From: Variovorax flavidus
GTDB taxonomy: Bacteria > Pseudomonadota > Gammaproteobacteria > Burkholderiales > Burkholderiaceae_C
DNA length: 64,000 bases
Direction: 5' to 3'
NCBI RefSeq assembly: GCF_030317145.1
Contig: NZ_JASZYE010000003.1
Location: forward strand, 558,001 to 622,000
The position numbers were made by a program, and so were the translations under genes. The notes beneath the pieces were generated by a model. The model saw only the letters and a list, made by a program, of their open reading frames with translations, was not told the DNA's origin and made no database searches. The first letter of the stretch is position 1, and every line of letters begins with the position of its first letter. This document shows positions 1 through 9,414 of this stretch, one piece after another.

Positions 1-641
1 TCGTTTCGTCGGCCGAGGCCGCGCTGGAGCCCGGTGCCCACTACGAAGACGAGAACCGCACGCGTCTCGACTACAACGGGGTGCTGATGGCGCTGCTCTG
101 GCTCAACGTGGCGTTGATCCTGGGTCGCGGCATCAGCGACCTCATCGCGTTGACGGGGCTGAGGCTGCCAGCCTTTGTCGGCACCCTCATCGCCGGCATT
201 CTGGTCCGCAACGTGACCTCGTTGTTCACCAAGCAGAAGGGCCAGCTCTGGCATTGGGACCGCATGCGGGCCGGAGTGTCCCTGATCTCGGATGTCTGCC
301 TCGGCGTCTTCCTGACCATGGCGCTCATGGGCCTGCAGCTCTGGCAGATGCAAGGTGTCGCGGTGTTTGTGCTGACCGCGGTGGTGCTGCAGGTGGTGCT
401 GGCGATCGGCTTCACAGTCTTCGTCGTTTATTGGTTCATGGGGCGCGACTATGAGTCGGCGGTGATCTGCGCAGGCTTTGGCGGCATCGCGCTGGGCTCG
501 ACCGCCACCGCCATCGCGAACATGAGTGCGGTGACGCGGGACCATGGCTCCGCGCCGCGTGCGTTCATCGTGGTGCCGCTCGTATGCGGCTTCTTCATCG
601 ACCTGGTCAACGCATTGGTCATTGGGTTCATGGCGAAGTAA
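1..641 (+). CDS. gltS: Sodium/glutamate symporter GltS, 3' part
   Basis: The reading frame is open from base 3 and ends at TAA 639-641, so only the C-terminal ~212 residues are present. It is built of hydrophobic spans separated by short loops. The stretch with LTGLRLPAFVGTLIAGILVRN and the glycine-rich GFGGIALGSTATAIANM are typical of the ESS family of Na+-coupled glutamate symporters in the inner membrane. An internal ATG at 81 is not the true start, because coding sequence continues upstream of it. Nothing about regulation can be seen here. The family call is fairly secure; the substrate rests on family knowledge. Confidence 0.85.
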   Translation, partial: VSSAEAALEPGAHYEDENRTRLDYNGVLMALLWLNVALILGRGISDLIALTGLRLPAFVGTLIAGILVRNVTSLFTKQKGQLWHWDRMRAGVSLISDVCLGVFLTMALMGLQLWQMQGVAVFVLTAVVLQVVLAIGFTVFVVYWFMGRDYESAVICAGFGGIALGSTATAIANMSAVTRDHGSAPRAFIVVPLVCGFFIDLVNALVIGFMAK

Positions 642-739
642 AGGCGACCGACCGCCTGCGCTGCCAATGCGACTGCAGAGAGGTCGCGTATAAGCCGAGA
701 ATTGACGGCCGCAAATCGTCACAACCGGAGGGAAATCAG

Positions 740-931
740 ATGCGACAAACCGCACTTGCCCTTGTTCTGACTCTCGCTGGATGCGCCACGCCTGCAATCT
801 ATCAAGACCCGAAGACGGGCCAGGTCCAGCAGTGCACCACGAATGTGCCTCCGACGCTCCCGCTTCTCGCGCAGCAGGACATCGACAAATGCGCTCAGGC
901 GTTCGAGCGGATGGGCTGGAAGAAGCAGTAG
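740..931 (+). CDS. Small lipoprotein, 63 aa, unknown function
   Basis: The ATG at 740 follows a good ribosome-binding site, GGAGGGA at 727-733. The product begins MRQTALALVLTLAGCATP, a signal peptide with lipobox LAGC, so it should be lipidated on Cys15 and anchored in the envelope. The mature part is only ~49 residues, with two further cysteines (in QCTTN and DKCAQ) that could form a disulphide. I recognise no domain. A longer open frame upstream of 740 has no ribosome-binding site and overlaps the intergenic region, so it was not used. It stands alone between gltS and the structured leader. Confidence 0.7.
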   Translation: MRQTALALVLTLAGCATPAIYQDPKTGQVQQCTTNVPPTLPLLAQQDIDKCAQAFERMGWKKQ

Positions 932-972
932 GCCTCCTGCGTGGATCCGCTTCAGGGGCTCGGCGCCTTGCG

Positions 973-1000
973 TTTCCTCAACCTATCGGCTGGCTATACT
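973..1000 (+). promoter_or_regulatory. Candidate sigma-70 promoter of the leader RNA
   Basis: A good -10 hexamer TATACT lies at 995-1000, preceded at 16 bp by a weak -35, TTTCCT (973-978). Transcription would begin near 1007, about 250 nt before the ATG at 1257, which gives a transcript containing the whole structured leader. Judged by eye only. Confidence 0.45.
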
Positions 1001-1030
1001 CGGCCCCGTCACGTCGAGAGACGCGACCGG

Positions 1031-1251
1031 GATTGGTCTCCCGTATGCACCTCTGCGACGCAAGCCGCAGCATCTACCGCAACGTAGTCTGCGGCTTCGT
1101 CGTCTCGTGCCCCATTTTTTGGCGGCTCGGGCGGGGAGCCGCAAGGCTCGCCGGTTCTCGCAAGAGGTGCCCGGTAGACCAACCTGTTCGAGTCGCCGCC
1201 TCCGATTGGTCTCGGTAGCGGCGGCTGTTGCAAACCGCACCTCTTGGAGGC
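1031..1251 (+). ncRNA. Structured, possibly bistable mRNA leader (riboswitch-like)
   Basis: This fills the gene-free stretch 932-1256. A middle element (AGAGGTGC 1163-1170 plus AGACCAA 1176-1182) is complementary to two places. Upstream these are TTGGTCT 1033-1039, CCG 1041-1043 and GCACCTCT 1047-1054. Downstream they are TTGGTCT 1206-1212 and GCACCTCT 1237-1244, extendable to 10 bp (1161-1170 with 1237-1246). Both pairings nest correctly but cannot coexist. The upstream pairing encloses two hairpins: AAGCCGCAG 1062-1070 with CTGCGGCTT 1089-1097 (plus CTAC/GTAG), and GAGCC-GCAA-GGCTC 1136-1149 with a GNRA loop. GCCTCC 1198-1203 is complementary to the Shine-Dalgarno segment GGAGGC 1246-1251. 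A cis-regulatory role is inferred. An independent small RNA, such as a member of Rfam's Betaproteobacteria toxic small RNA family, is the main alternative. Confidence 0.55.
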
Positions 1252-1256
1252 CATTG

Positions 1257-1577
1257 ATGGTCCACCCTACTTGCGCGCTCGCGCGCCCCCCAGACGATCC
1301 CCCCGCCAGGGACAACCCATCCGCCCCCGCTCAAAGCGATCTCGCAGCGCTCACCAAGCAGGCGCTCGCCCATATCGACTCATTGCGGGAAGCCCATGAA
1401 GCGACCGCATGCATCCAGGACCTTGTCGCTTGCGCACGAGTTGCGCGCGGCGATGCGTTCCAGCCCACCACGACCGGATTGCGCTCTCTCTTGACCTTGG
1501 TCCACGACGAATACGAGCGCCGCTCCGAGCGCACGCCCGCGATCATCACCGCGTTGAGGCAATGGACTTCGCCTTGA
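1257..1577 (+). CDS. Hypothetical protein, 106 aa, behind structured leader
   Basis: The ATG at 1257 is preceded by GGAGG (1246-1250). The frame is open much further upstream, but that part is the leader RNA. The first ~28 residues are rich in Pro, Ala and Asp and look disordered. The rest (about 29-104) looks all-helical and soluble, with segments DLAALTKQALAHIDSLREAH and LLTLVHDEYERRSE. There is no signal peptide, membrane span or enzyme motif, and I do not recognise the family. Its only visible context is the leader, which could control its translation, and the hairpin that follows the stop codon. It is convergent with glpV. Confidence 0.55.
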   Translation: MVHPTCALARPPDDPPARDNPSAPAQSDLAALTKQALAHIDSLREAHEATACIQDLVACARVARGDAFQPTTTGLRSLLTLVHDEYERRSERTPAIITALRQWTSP

Positions 1578-1585
1578 AGCAAAGC

Positions 1586-1614
1586 CACGCGCGAGACGAC
1601 TGCGCTCGCGCGTG
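1586..1614. terminator. Hairpin between convergent genes, candidate two-way terminator
   Basis: CACGCGCGAG (1586-1595) and CTCGCGCGTG (1605-1614) form a perfect 10-bp stem with a 9-nt loop. It lies between the stop of the 106-aa gene and the stop of glpV on the other strand. No clear T tract follows on either side, so terminator function is inferred from position and stem strength. Confidence 0.5.
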
Positions 1615-1628
1615 CCTCGTCGCCCTGG

Positions 1629-3359
1629 TTACCGCACCTTGCCTTCGCGCCAGGCCGTCAGCAGCTTGGTGTAGTCGATCGTCTCGCCCTTCGGCTTCTC
1701 GTTGTCGAGCTTCTTCCACGGTGCGTGCTCGGTGCTCAGCATCTTGGCCGGGTCGCCCTTCGGCGCGAGCTTGGGCGCGCACTTGGCCATGCCGGCGCGC
1801 TCCAGGCGACCCATCACGTTGTCCATTTCCTCGGCCAGGTTGTCCATCGCCTTCTGCGGGGTCTTCTCGCCGGTAACGGCCTCGGCGACGTTCTTCCACC
1901 AGAGTTGCGCCAGCTTCGGATAGTCGGGCACGTTGGTGCCGGTCGGTGTCCACGCCACGCGCGCCGGGCTGCGATAGAACTCGATGAGGCCCCCGTACTT
2001 GTCGGCGTTCTTGGTGAAGAACTCGTGGCGGATGTCGCTCTCGCGGATGAAGGTCAGGCCCACCACGCTCTTCTTGGTCGACACGGTCTTAGAGGTCACG
2101 AACTGCGCGTAGAGCCATGCGGCGGCCGTCTTGTTGGCGTCATGGCCCTTGAAGAAGGTCCACGAGCCGACGTCCTGGTAGCCGTTCTGCATGCCCTGCT
2201 TCCAGTACGGGCCGTTGGGGCCAGGGGCCATGCGCCACTTGGGCGAGCCGTCAGGGTTGACGACGGGCAGGCCCGCCTTGGTCATGTCGGCGGTGAAGGC
2301 CGTGTACCAGAAGATCTGCTGCGCGATCTGCCCTTGCGCGGGTACGGGACCGGCTTCGCCGAAGGTCATGCCGGTGGCTTCCTTGGGCGCGTATTTCTTC
2401 ATCCAGTCGACGTACTTGGTCAGCGCATAGACGGCGGCCGGCGAGTTGGTCGCGCCGCCGCGTGACACGCTGGCGCCGACGGGGGTGCACTTGTCGGCCG
2501 CGACCTTGATGCCCCATTCGTCCACCGGCATGCCGTTGGGGATGCCCTTGTCTGCCGTGCCGGCCATGGAGAGCCATGCGTCGGTGAAGCGCCAGCCGAG
2601 CGATGGGTCCTTCTTGCCGTAGTCCATGTGGCCGTAGATGGGCTTGCCGTCGATGGTCTTCACGTCGTTGGTGAAGAACTCCGCGATGTCCTCGTAGGCG
2701 CTCCAGTTGAGCGGCACGCCGAGCTCATAGCCGTACTTCGCCTTGAACTTGTCCTGCAGGTCCTTGCGGGCGAACAGGTCGGCGCGGAACCAGTAGAGGT
2801 TGGCGAACTGCTGGTCGGGCAACTGGTAGAGCTGGCCGTCCGGCGCGGTGGTGAAGCTGGTGCCGATGAAATCCTTCACGTCCAGGCCGGGGTTCGTCCA
2901 TTCCTTGCCGGCGCCGCCCATGTACTCGGTGAGCGACATGATCTTGCCGTAGCGGTAGTGCGTGCCAATCAGGTCGGAATCCGAGATCCAGCCGTCATAG
3001 ATCGACTTGCCCGACTGCATGGAGGTCTGCAGTTTCTCGACCACGTCGCCTTCCTGGATCAGGTCGTGCTTGACCTTGATGCCGGTGATTTCCTCGAAGG
3101 CCTTGGCGAGCGTCTTCGATTCGTACTCGTGCGTGGTGATGGTCTCCGACACCACCGACACTTCCTTCACGCCCTTGTCCTGCAGTTTCTTGGCGGCGTC
3201 GATGAACCACTTCATCTCGGCGGTCTGCTGCTCCTTGCTCAGGCTCGATGGCTGGAACTCGCTGTCGATCCATTTCTTGGCTTCCGCCTCCCCGGCCCAG
3301 GCGCTCTGCAAGGCGAAAGTCGCCGCGGCCAGTGCCAATGCTGTGTAGCGAATCTTCAT
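1629..3359 (-). CDS. glpV: Glycerol ABC transporter substrate-binding protein GlpV
   Basis: A 576-residue periplasmic binding protein, long for the class but like the GlpV type. The signal peptide is MKIRYTALALAAATFALQSAWA with an Ala-x-Ala end, and the ATG follows GAGGAG. The mature protein reads as a large type-I-importer binding protein with many aromatic residues suited to a small polyol (for example WFRADLF, YWKQGMQNGYQ). It is the last gene of the glpDSTPQUV operon, in the same order as the glycerol uptake operon described in Rhizobium leguminosarum. Role: capture glycerol in the periplasm and deliver it to GlpP/GlpQ. The 82-bp gap to glpU holds its ribosome-binding site and nothing else I could identify. 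Confidence 0.85.
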   Translation of the reverse strand: MKIRYTALALAAATFALQSAWAGEAEAKKWIDSEFQPSSLSKEQQTAEMKWFIDAAKKLQDKGVKEVSVVSETITTHEYESKTLAKAFEEITGIKVKHDLIQEGDVVEKLQTSMQSGKSIYDGWISDSDLIGTHYRYGKIMSLTEYMGGAGKEWTNPGLDVKDFIGTSFTTAPDGQLYQLPDQQFANLYWFRADLFARKDLQDKFKAKYGYELGVPLNWSAYEDIAEFFTNDVKTIDGKPIYGHMDYGKKDPSLGWRFTDAWLSMAGTADKGIPNGMPVDEWGIKVAADKCTPVGASVSRGGATNSPAAVYALTKYVDWMKKYAPKEATGMTFGEAGPVPAQGQIAQQIFWYTAFTADMTKAGLPVVNPDGSPKWRMAPGPNGPYWKQGMQNGYQDVGSWTFFKGHDANKTAAAWLYAQFVTSKTVSTKKSVVGLTFIRESDIRHEFFTKNADKYGGLIEFYRSPARVAWTPTGTNVPDYPKLAQLWWKNVAEAVTGEKTPQKAMDNLAEEMDNVMGRLERAGMAKCAPKLAPKGDPAKMLSTEHAPWKKLDNEKPKGETIDYTKLLTAWREGKVR

Positions 3360-3441
3360 GGTCGTCTCCTCGATGGCGCTTCCCGGTTCTTGCGGAGGCG
3401 GCTCCGGGAAAGCGGAGAGCCGGTCCGTTGGAAATCGAAGC

Positions 3442-3750
3442 TCAGCCCTTGCGCATGATCAGCACGAGAACGAGCATCGAAATGACGAAGCTGATCCAGA
3501 TCGACGGCTCGGCTTCCAGGCTCATCCACTCCTGCAGCTTGCCCGCGATGCCGATGAAGATCAGGTTGATGTACGCGGCGATGAGCAGCCCGATGAAGAG
3601 CCGGTCGCCCCGGGTCGTTTCCAGCGGCAGCCAGCCGCGGCGCAAGGTGGTGGGCGACTTGAGTTCCCACACGGTCATGCCGACGAGCATCAGCGCGATG
3701 CAGGTGAAGAAGACCGCCACGGGGGTGGTCCAGACCATCCAATCGAACAT
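3442..3750 (-). CDS. glpU: Small membrane protein GlpU (DUF2160)
   Basis: A 102-aa protein with three hydrophobic segments: VAVFFTCIALMLVGMTVW, LFIGLLIAAYINLIFIGIAG and WISFVISMLVLVLIM at the C terminus. This fits the DUF2160 family, found almost only inside GlpSTPQUV-type glycerol transporter operons. The start is secure: AGGAGG sits just before the ATG at 3750. Its biochemical role is not established; an accessory membrane subunit of the importer is the usual inference. It is placed between glpQ (10 bp upstream) and glpV. Confidence 0.85.
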   Translation of the reverse strand: MFDWMVWTTPVAVFFTCIALMLVGMTVWELKSPTTLRRGWLPLETTRGDRLFIGLLIAAYINLIFIGIAGKLQEWMSLEAEPSIWISFVISMLVLVLIMRKG

Positions 3751-3759
3751 GCTGCCTCC

Positions 3760-5462
<1,703 letters not shown>

Positions 5463-5517
5463 GGAGCAACCTCCGTGCTTCGCGCTGCGGTGTTCGTCCT
5501 GGGTGCGGCCGGGCGGC

Positions 5518-6588
5518 TCATGCCACCAGCTCCTCGTCGCGGTAGAAACAGCTCTTGCGGCCGACCACCTGCAGCCAGACGGTGCTGCCGACAGGTGGGA
5601 CCACGGCGTCGGACGCCAGCCGAGCCTTCAGCGCACTGCCGTCGAGCTTGGCGCTCAGCATCAGATGCGTGCCGACGTCCTGCAGCTGCGTCAGCGTCGC
5701 GGGCACTGCGCCCGGCGCATTCGGCTCGACCAGCGCGACGTACTCCGGCCGGATGCCGAGCTTGAGCGCGCCTTCAGGCAAGTCACGCGTTGAAGGCAAA
5801 CGCGTGCCCGCGATGTCGAGCATGCCGCCCGCACTCTGCGCCGGCAGGAAGTTCATGCCCGGCGAACCGATGAAGTGCCCGACGAAGGTGTGGGCCGGCC
5901 GCTCGAACAGCGCCTCGGCGCTGCCGATCTGCACCGCCTTGCCGCGCGTCATCACGACCACTTCCTCGGCGAAGGTCAGTGCCTCGACCTGGTCGTGCGT
6001 GACATAGATCAGCGTGAGCTTCAGCTCGCGGTGGATCTGCTTCAGCTTGCGCCGCAACTGCCATTTGAGGTGCGGGTCGATGACGGTCAGCGGCTCGTCG
6101 AAGAGCACCGCGGAAACATCGCTGCGCACCAGCCCGCGACCCAGCGAGATCTTCTGCTTGGCATCGGCGGCAAGGCCGGCCGCGCGCTGGTTGAGCTGGC
6201 CGCTCATGTCGAGCATCTCTGCAATCTCGCCGACGCGCCTGCGGATCTGCTCTGCGGGCATGTTGCGGTTGCGCAGCGGAAACGCGAGGTTCTGGGCCAC
6301 GGTCATCGTGTCGTAGATCACCGGAAACTGGAACACCTGCGCGATGTTGCGCTGCTGCGGCGTCTCCAGCGTCACGTCGCGGCCGTTGAACTTGACGCTG
6401 CCCTTCGAAGGCGCCAACAGGCCCGAGATGATGTTGAGCATGGTGGTCTTGCCGCAGCCCGAGGGGCCGAGCAAGGCATAGGCGCCGCCGTCTCGGAAGC
6501 TCATCTTGAGCGGCAGCAGCGCATAGTCGCTGTCCTGCGTCGGGTTGGGGCGATAGGCGTGGGCGAGGTCCAGGTCGATGCGGGCCAT
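5518..6588 (-). CDS. glpT: Glycerol ABC transporter ATPase GlpT
   Basis: A 356-aa MalK-type ATPase with a C-terminal OB-like domain from about residue 240. Walker A is GPSGCGKTT, Walker B is AVLFDEP, and the switch histidine is intact in YVTHDQVEA. The ABC signature LSGGQ is absent: the equivalent region reads LAADAKQKISLGRGL. GlpT can therefore bind nucleotide but probably contributes no normal signature to its partner's site. The start ATG (6588) lies 1 bp after the glpS stop; a much longer open frame upstream runs through glpS and was rejected. The symbol follows the Rhizobium glp operon and is not the E. coli glycerol-3-phosphate antiporter. Confidence 0.85.
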   Translation of the reverse strand: MARIDLDLAHAYRPNPTQDSDYALLPLKMSFRDGGAYALLGPSGCGKTTMLNIISGLLAPSKGSVKFNGRDVTLETPQQRNIAQVFQFPVIYDTMTVAQNLAFPLRNRNMPAEQIRRRVGEIAEMLDMSGQLNQRAAGLAADAKQKISLGRGLVRSDVSAVLFDEPLTVIDPHLKWQLRRKLKQIHRELKLTLIYVTHDQVEALTFAEEVVVMTRGKAVQIGSAEALFERPAHTFVGHFIGSPGMNFLPAQSAGGMLDIAGTRLPSTRDLPEGALKLGIRPEYVALVEPNAPGAVPATLTQLQDVGTHLMLSAKLDGSALKARLASDAVVPPVGSTVWLQVVGRKSCFYRDEELVA

Positions 6589-6589
6589 G

Positions 6590-7663
6590 TCAGCCTCCCT
6601 TGCGCCAGGCGGGTGCGACGGCCAGCCGCTCGCCGCTGTCGAACACATAGGCTTGCGACGCGCTGAAATACAGCGTGATCGCCGCGCCGAGATCGAAGCG
6701 ATGCACGCCGGTGAGCTGCGCGACCAGCTCGCCAACCAGCGTCTCGACGTGGACAAAGGTGTCGGAGCCCGAGATCTCCGCGAGTTCCACCTTTCCCGGC
6801 AAGGCGATGTCGCCATCGCTCGCGCCGACGTTGAGGGCGCTCGCGCGCAGACCGATCGTGACCGCACCCTCGATGCCGGCCGGCAGGCCGATCGGCAGCA
6901 TGGGCCCGCCTTCCGTCTGCACGCCGCCAGCCACCACGTGCCCCGCCATCAGGTTCATCGGCGGATCGCTGAAAGCGCGCGCCACGCGCAGGGATTGCGG
7001 CGCATGGAAGACTTCTGCGGTCGGGCCGTACTGCAGCAGTTCGCCGGAATCCATCACCGCCGTGTAGCCGCCGAGCAGCAGGGCTTCGCCAGGTTCGGTG
7101 GTGGCGTAGATCACCGTTGAATCGCCCGTTGCGAAGAGCTGCGTGAGTTCCTCGCGCAGACCCTCGCGCAGCTTGTAGTCGAGGTTCACCAGGGGTTCGT
7201 CGAGCAGCATCAGAGGGGCACCCTTGGCCAGGGCGCGGGCCAGGGCCACACGCTGCTGCTGCCCGCCCGACAGCTCGGCCGGGTAGCGGTCGAGGAACAT
7301 GCCGATGTGCAGCTTGTCGGCCAGCTCGCGCACGCGCGCATCGATGTTCTTCTCGCCGCGCAGCTTGAGCGGCGAACCGATGTTCTCCGCGACCTTGAGC
7401 GAGGGGTAGTTGATGAACTGCTGGTAGACCATCGCCACGTTTCGCTCGCGCACCGGCACGCCCGTCACGTCCTTGCCGTCGACGAAGACCTTGCCTTCGG
7501 TCGGCGCGTCGAGCCCGGCCATGAGCCGCATCAGGCTGGTCTTGCCGGCCTGCGTGGCGCCCAGCAGCACGGTCACCGCGCCGCTCTTCGGGGCGATGCT
7601 CTGCGGGTAGAGCCAGGTCTGCGCGCCCACCTTCTTGGTGACGCGTTCGAGTGTCAGCTGCAT
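6590..7663 (-). CDS. glpS: Glycerol ABC transporter ATPase GlpS
   Basis: A 357-aa ATPase, partner of GlpT. Walker A is GATQAGKTS, the Q loop is in MVYQQF, the signature is a full LSGGQQQR, and Walker B is LMLLDEP. The H-loop histidine is replaced: the motif reads YATTEPGEA where GlpT has YVTHDQVEA. The N terminus overlaps the glpD stop codon by 10 bp, indicating coupled translation. A C-terminal TOBE-like region starts near residue 240. With GlpT it should form an asymmetric pair with one canonical ATP site (GlpT Walker A and His with GlpS LSGGQ). Confidence 0.85.
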   Translation of the reverse strand: MQLTLERVTKKVGAQTWLYPQSIAPKSGAVTVLLGATQAGKTSLMRLMAGLDAPTEGKVFVDGKDVTGVPVRERNVAMVYQQFINYPSLKVAENIGSPLKLRGEKNIDARVRELADKLHIGMFLDRYPAELSGGQQQRVALARALAKGAPLMLLDEPLVNLDYKLREGLREELTQLFATGDSTVIYATTEPGEALLLGGYTAVMDSGELLQYGPTAEVFHAPQSLRVARAFSDPPMNLMAGHVVAGGVQTEGGPMLPIGLPAGIEGAVTIGLRASALNVGASDGDIALPGKVELAEISGSDTFVHVETLVGELVAQLTGVHRFDLGAAITLYFSASQAYVFDSGERLAVAPAWRKGG

Positions 7664-9318
7664 GGAGCTCCCTCTTTCAAGCGTGCATGGGCCTGCATCC
7701 AGACGTTGACCTGGTCGCGTTCCGCCTGGGTGAAGTGGAGGCCGAGCTTGGAGCGGCGCCACAGCACGTCGTCGCCGCTGCACGCCCATTCCTCGTCGCG
7801 CAGGTAGTGCAGCTCGCGCTCGTGGAGCCCGGGCGCGACGGCCTCGCCCATGTCGTCCATCGATTGCGCGTCGCCGATGACGTCCGCCACGCGGGCGCCG
7901 TAGGCCCGTGCGAGCCGGCGAGCGAGGTTGAATTCCAGCCACGGGTATTGGATGCGGACTGCATCGACGAAGCGTTCGAAGTCGTCGTCGGGCCGCGACG
8001 TGCGGCTGGTGCCGCCAATCCACGCCGAAAGATCCCCGCCGGCCATGAACGCGCCGTCGGTCCACGCCGGCCGGGTCTCGCCAAGCATCCGCCCTACTTC
8101 GTCGGCCGCATCCTCGGCCAGCTTGCGGAAGGTCGTGATCTTGCCGCCCCACACCGACAGCAACGGCGCTGCAGCGGTGTTGGTCTCGAGCATGTAGTCG
8201 CGCGTCACCGCCGACGGGTCGCCGGACGCGTCGTCGAGCAGCGGCCGGACGCCCGAATAGGTCCAGACCACGTCCGCTGGCGTGACCGGCTTCCTGAAAT
8301 AGCGGCTGGCCTGCGTGCAGAGGTAGTCGACTTCGTCATCGCTGATGCGCGCGGCGCCCGGGTCGTCGCCCTGCAGTTCGATGTCCGTAGTGCCGATCAG
8401 CGTGAAGTCGTCCTGGTAAGGGATCGCGAAGATGATCCGCTTGTCGGGGTTCTGGAAGATGTAGGCGTGGTCATGGCCGAAGACGCGCGGCACCACGATG
8501 TGGCTGCCCTTCACCAGTCGCAGATGCCGGGTCGCCAGCGCCTCGCCCTGCGCCGATTGCGCCACGCCGCGTAGAAAGGCTTCGGCCCACGGCCCGGCCG
8601 CGTTGACCACGGCGCGCGCGCGCACAGTGCGCTGGCCTTCCGGGCCTTCGAGCACGGCCGTCCAGCCATCGGCATTGCGTTGCGCTCTGACGCAGCGGGT
8701 GCGCGTGAGCACCTCGGCGCCGCGTGCGCGTGCATCGAGCGCGTTCAGCACCACGAGCCGCGCGTCGTCGACCCAGCCGTCCGAGTAGACGAAGCCGCGC
8801 TTGAACTCGGGCTTGAGCGCCGCGCCGGCCTCGTGCCGCTTCAGGTCGACGGTGCGCGAACCCGGCAGCACCTCGCGGCGGGCCAGGTGGTCGTACATGA
8901 AGAGGCCGATGCGGATCATCCAGGCGGGACGCATCGACGGATCGTGCGGCATCACGAAACGCAGCGGCCACATGATGTGCGGGGCGCTCTTGAGCAGCAC
9001 CTCGCGCTCCTGCAGCGCCTTGCGCACCAGCGAGAACTCGTAGTACTCGAGATAACGGAGCCCCCCGTGGATCAGCTTGGTGGAGGACGACGAGGTGTGC
9101 GCCGCGAGATCGTCCTTCTCGCACAGCACGACGCGCCAGCCCCGGCCGGCCAGGTCGCGCGCGATGCCGCAGCCATTGATGCCGCCGCCGACGATCAGCA
9201 CGTCGCAATCAGCGGCGGAGGCGCTCGGTGACGGGGGTGATTCGCTCACGAGGGATGGGTCCGTTTGAATGTGACTTAATGCACGGTTTGCGGGCTCTTC
9301 GCTTTCGAATTTTTTCAT
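7654..9318 (-). CDS. glpD: Glycerol-3-phosphate dehydrogenase, aerobic
   Basis: A 554-aa FAD enzyme of the inner membrane that oxidises glycerol-3-phosphate to dihydroxyacetone phosphate and passes electrons to quinone. The dinucleotide-binding motif DVLIVGGGINGCGIARDL lies at about residues 38-55, followed by the family stretch HTSSSSTKLIHGGLRYLEYYE. The start at 9318 has AAGGAA six bases upstream. The N-terminal ~35 residues before the FAD fold are longer than in E. coli GlpD (501 aa), Ser/Pro-rich, and probably disordered. First gene of the glp operon, divergent from glpR. Confidence 0.9.
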   Translation of the reverse strand: MKKFESEEPANRALSHIQTDPSLVSESPPSPSASAADCDVLIVGGGINGCGIARDLAGRGWRVVLCEKDDLAAHTSSSSTKLIHGGLRYLEYYEFSLVRKALQEREVLLKSAPHIMWPLRFVMPHDPSMRPAWMIRIGLFMYDHLARREVLPGSRTVDLKRHEAGAALKPEFKRGFVYSDGWVDDARLVVLNALDARARGAEVLTRTRCVRAQRNADGWTAVLEGPEGQRTVRARAVVNAAGPWAEAFLRGVAQSAQGEALATRHLRLVKGSHIVVPRVFGHDHAYIFQNPDKRIIFAIPYQDDFTLIGTTDIELQGDDPGAARISDDEVDYLCTQASRYFRKPVTPADVVWTYSGVRPLLDDASGDPSAVTRDYMLETNTAAAPLLSVWGGKITTFRKLAEDAADEVGRMLGETRPAWTDGAFMAGGDLSAWIGGTSRTSRPDDDFERFVDAVRIQYPWLEFNLARRLARAYGARVADVIGDAQSMDDMGEAVAPGLHERELHYLRDEEWACSGDDVLWRRSKLGLHFTQAERDQVNVWMQAHARLKEGAPCS

Positions 9319-9365
9319 TCTGGTTCCTTATGGCGCGATTTTCTTCGGCGTTAACCCTTAAGTCC

Positions 9366-9383
9366 ATTCGTTTCCTTTCGTTC
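9366..9383. promoter_or_regulatory. Candidate GlpR operator between glpD and glpR
   Basis: Two TTCGTT hexamers lie at 9367-9372 and 9377-9382, ten bases apart and so on the same face of the helix, in the 96-bp region between the divergent glpD and glpR starts. Direct TTTCGTT-like repeats are a common operator form for DeoR-family repressors. No clear -35/-10 pair could be fixed on either strand, so the promoter itself is not called. Confidence 0.45.
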
Positions 9384-9414
9384 TACAGTCGTTTGCCCCC
9401 TCGATCCGCCGCCC

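Noticed and set aside
1098..1120. Intrinsic terminator within the leader (hairpin 1062-1097 plus T run)
   Set aside because: The T run at 1115-1120 is 17 nt away from the hairpin, too far for an intrinsic terminator.
1183..1205. tRNA-like T-loop sequence GTTCGAGTC in the leader
   Set aside because: The flanking bases do not form a T stem and no anticodon arm or acceptor stem can be built around it.
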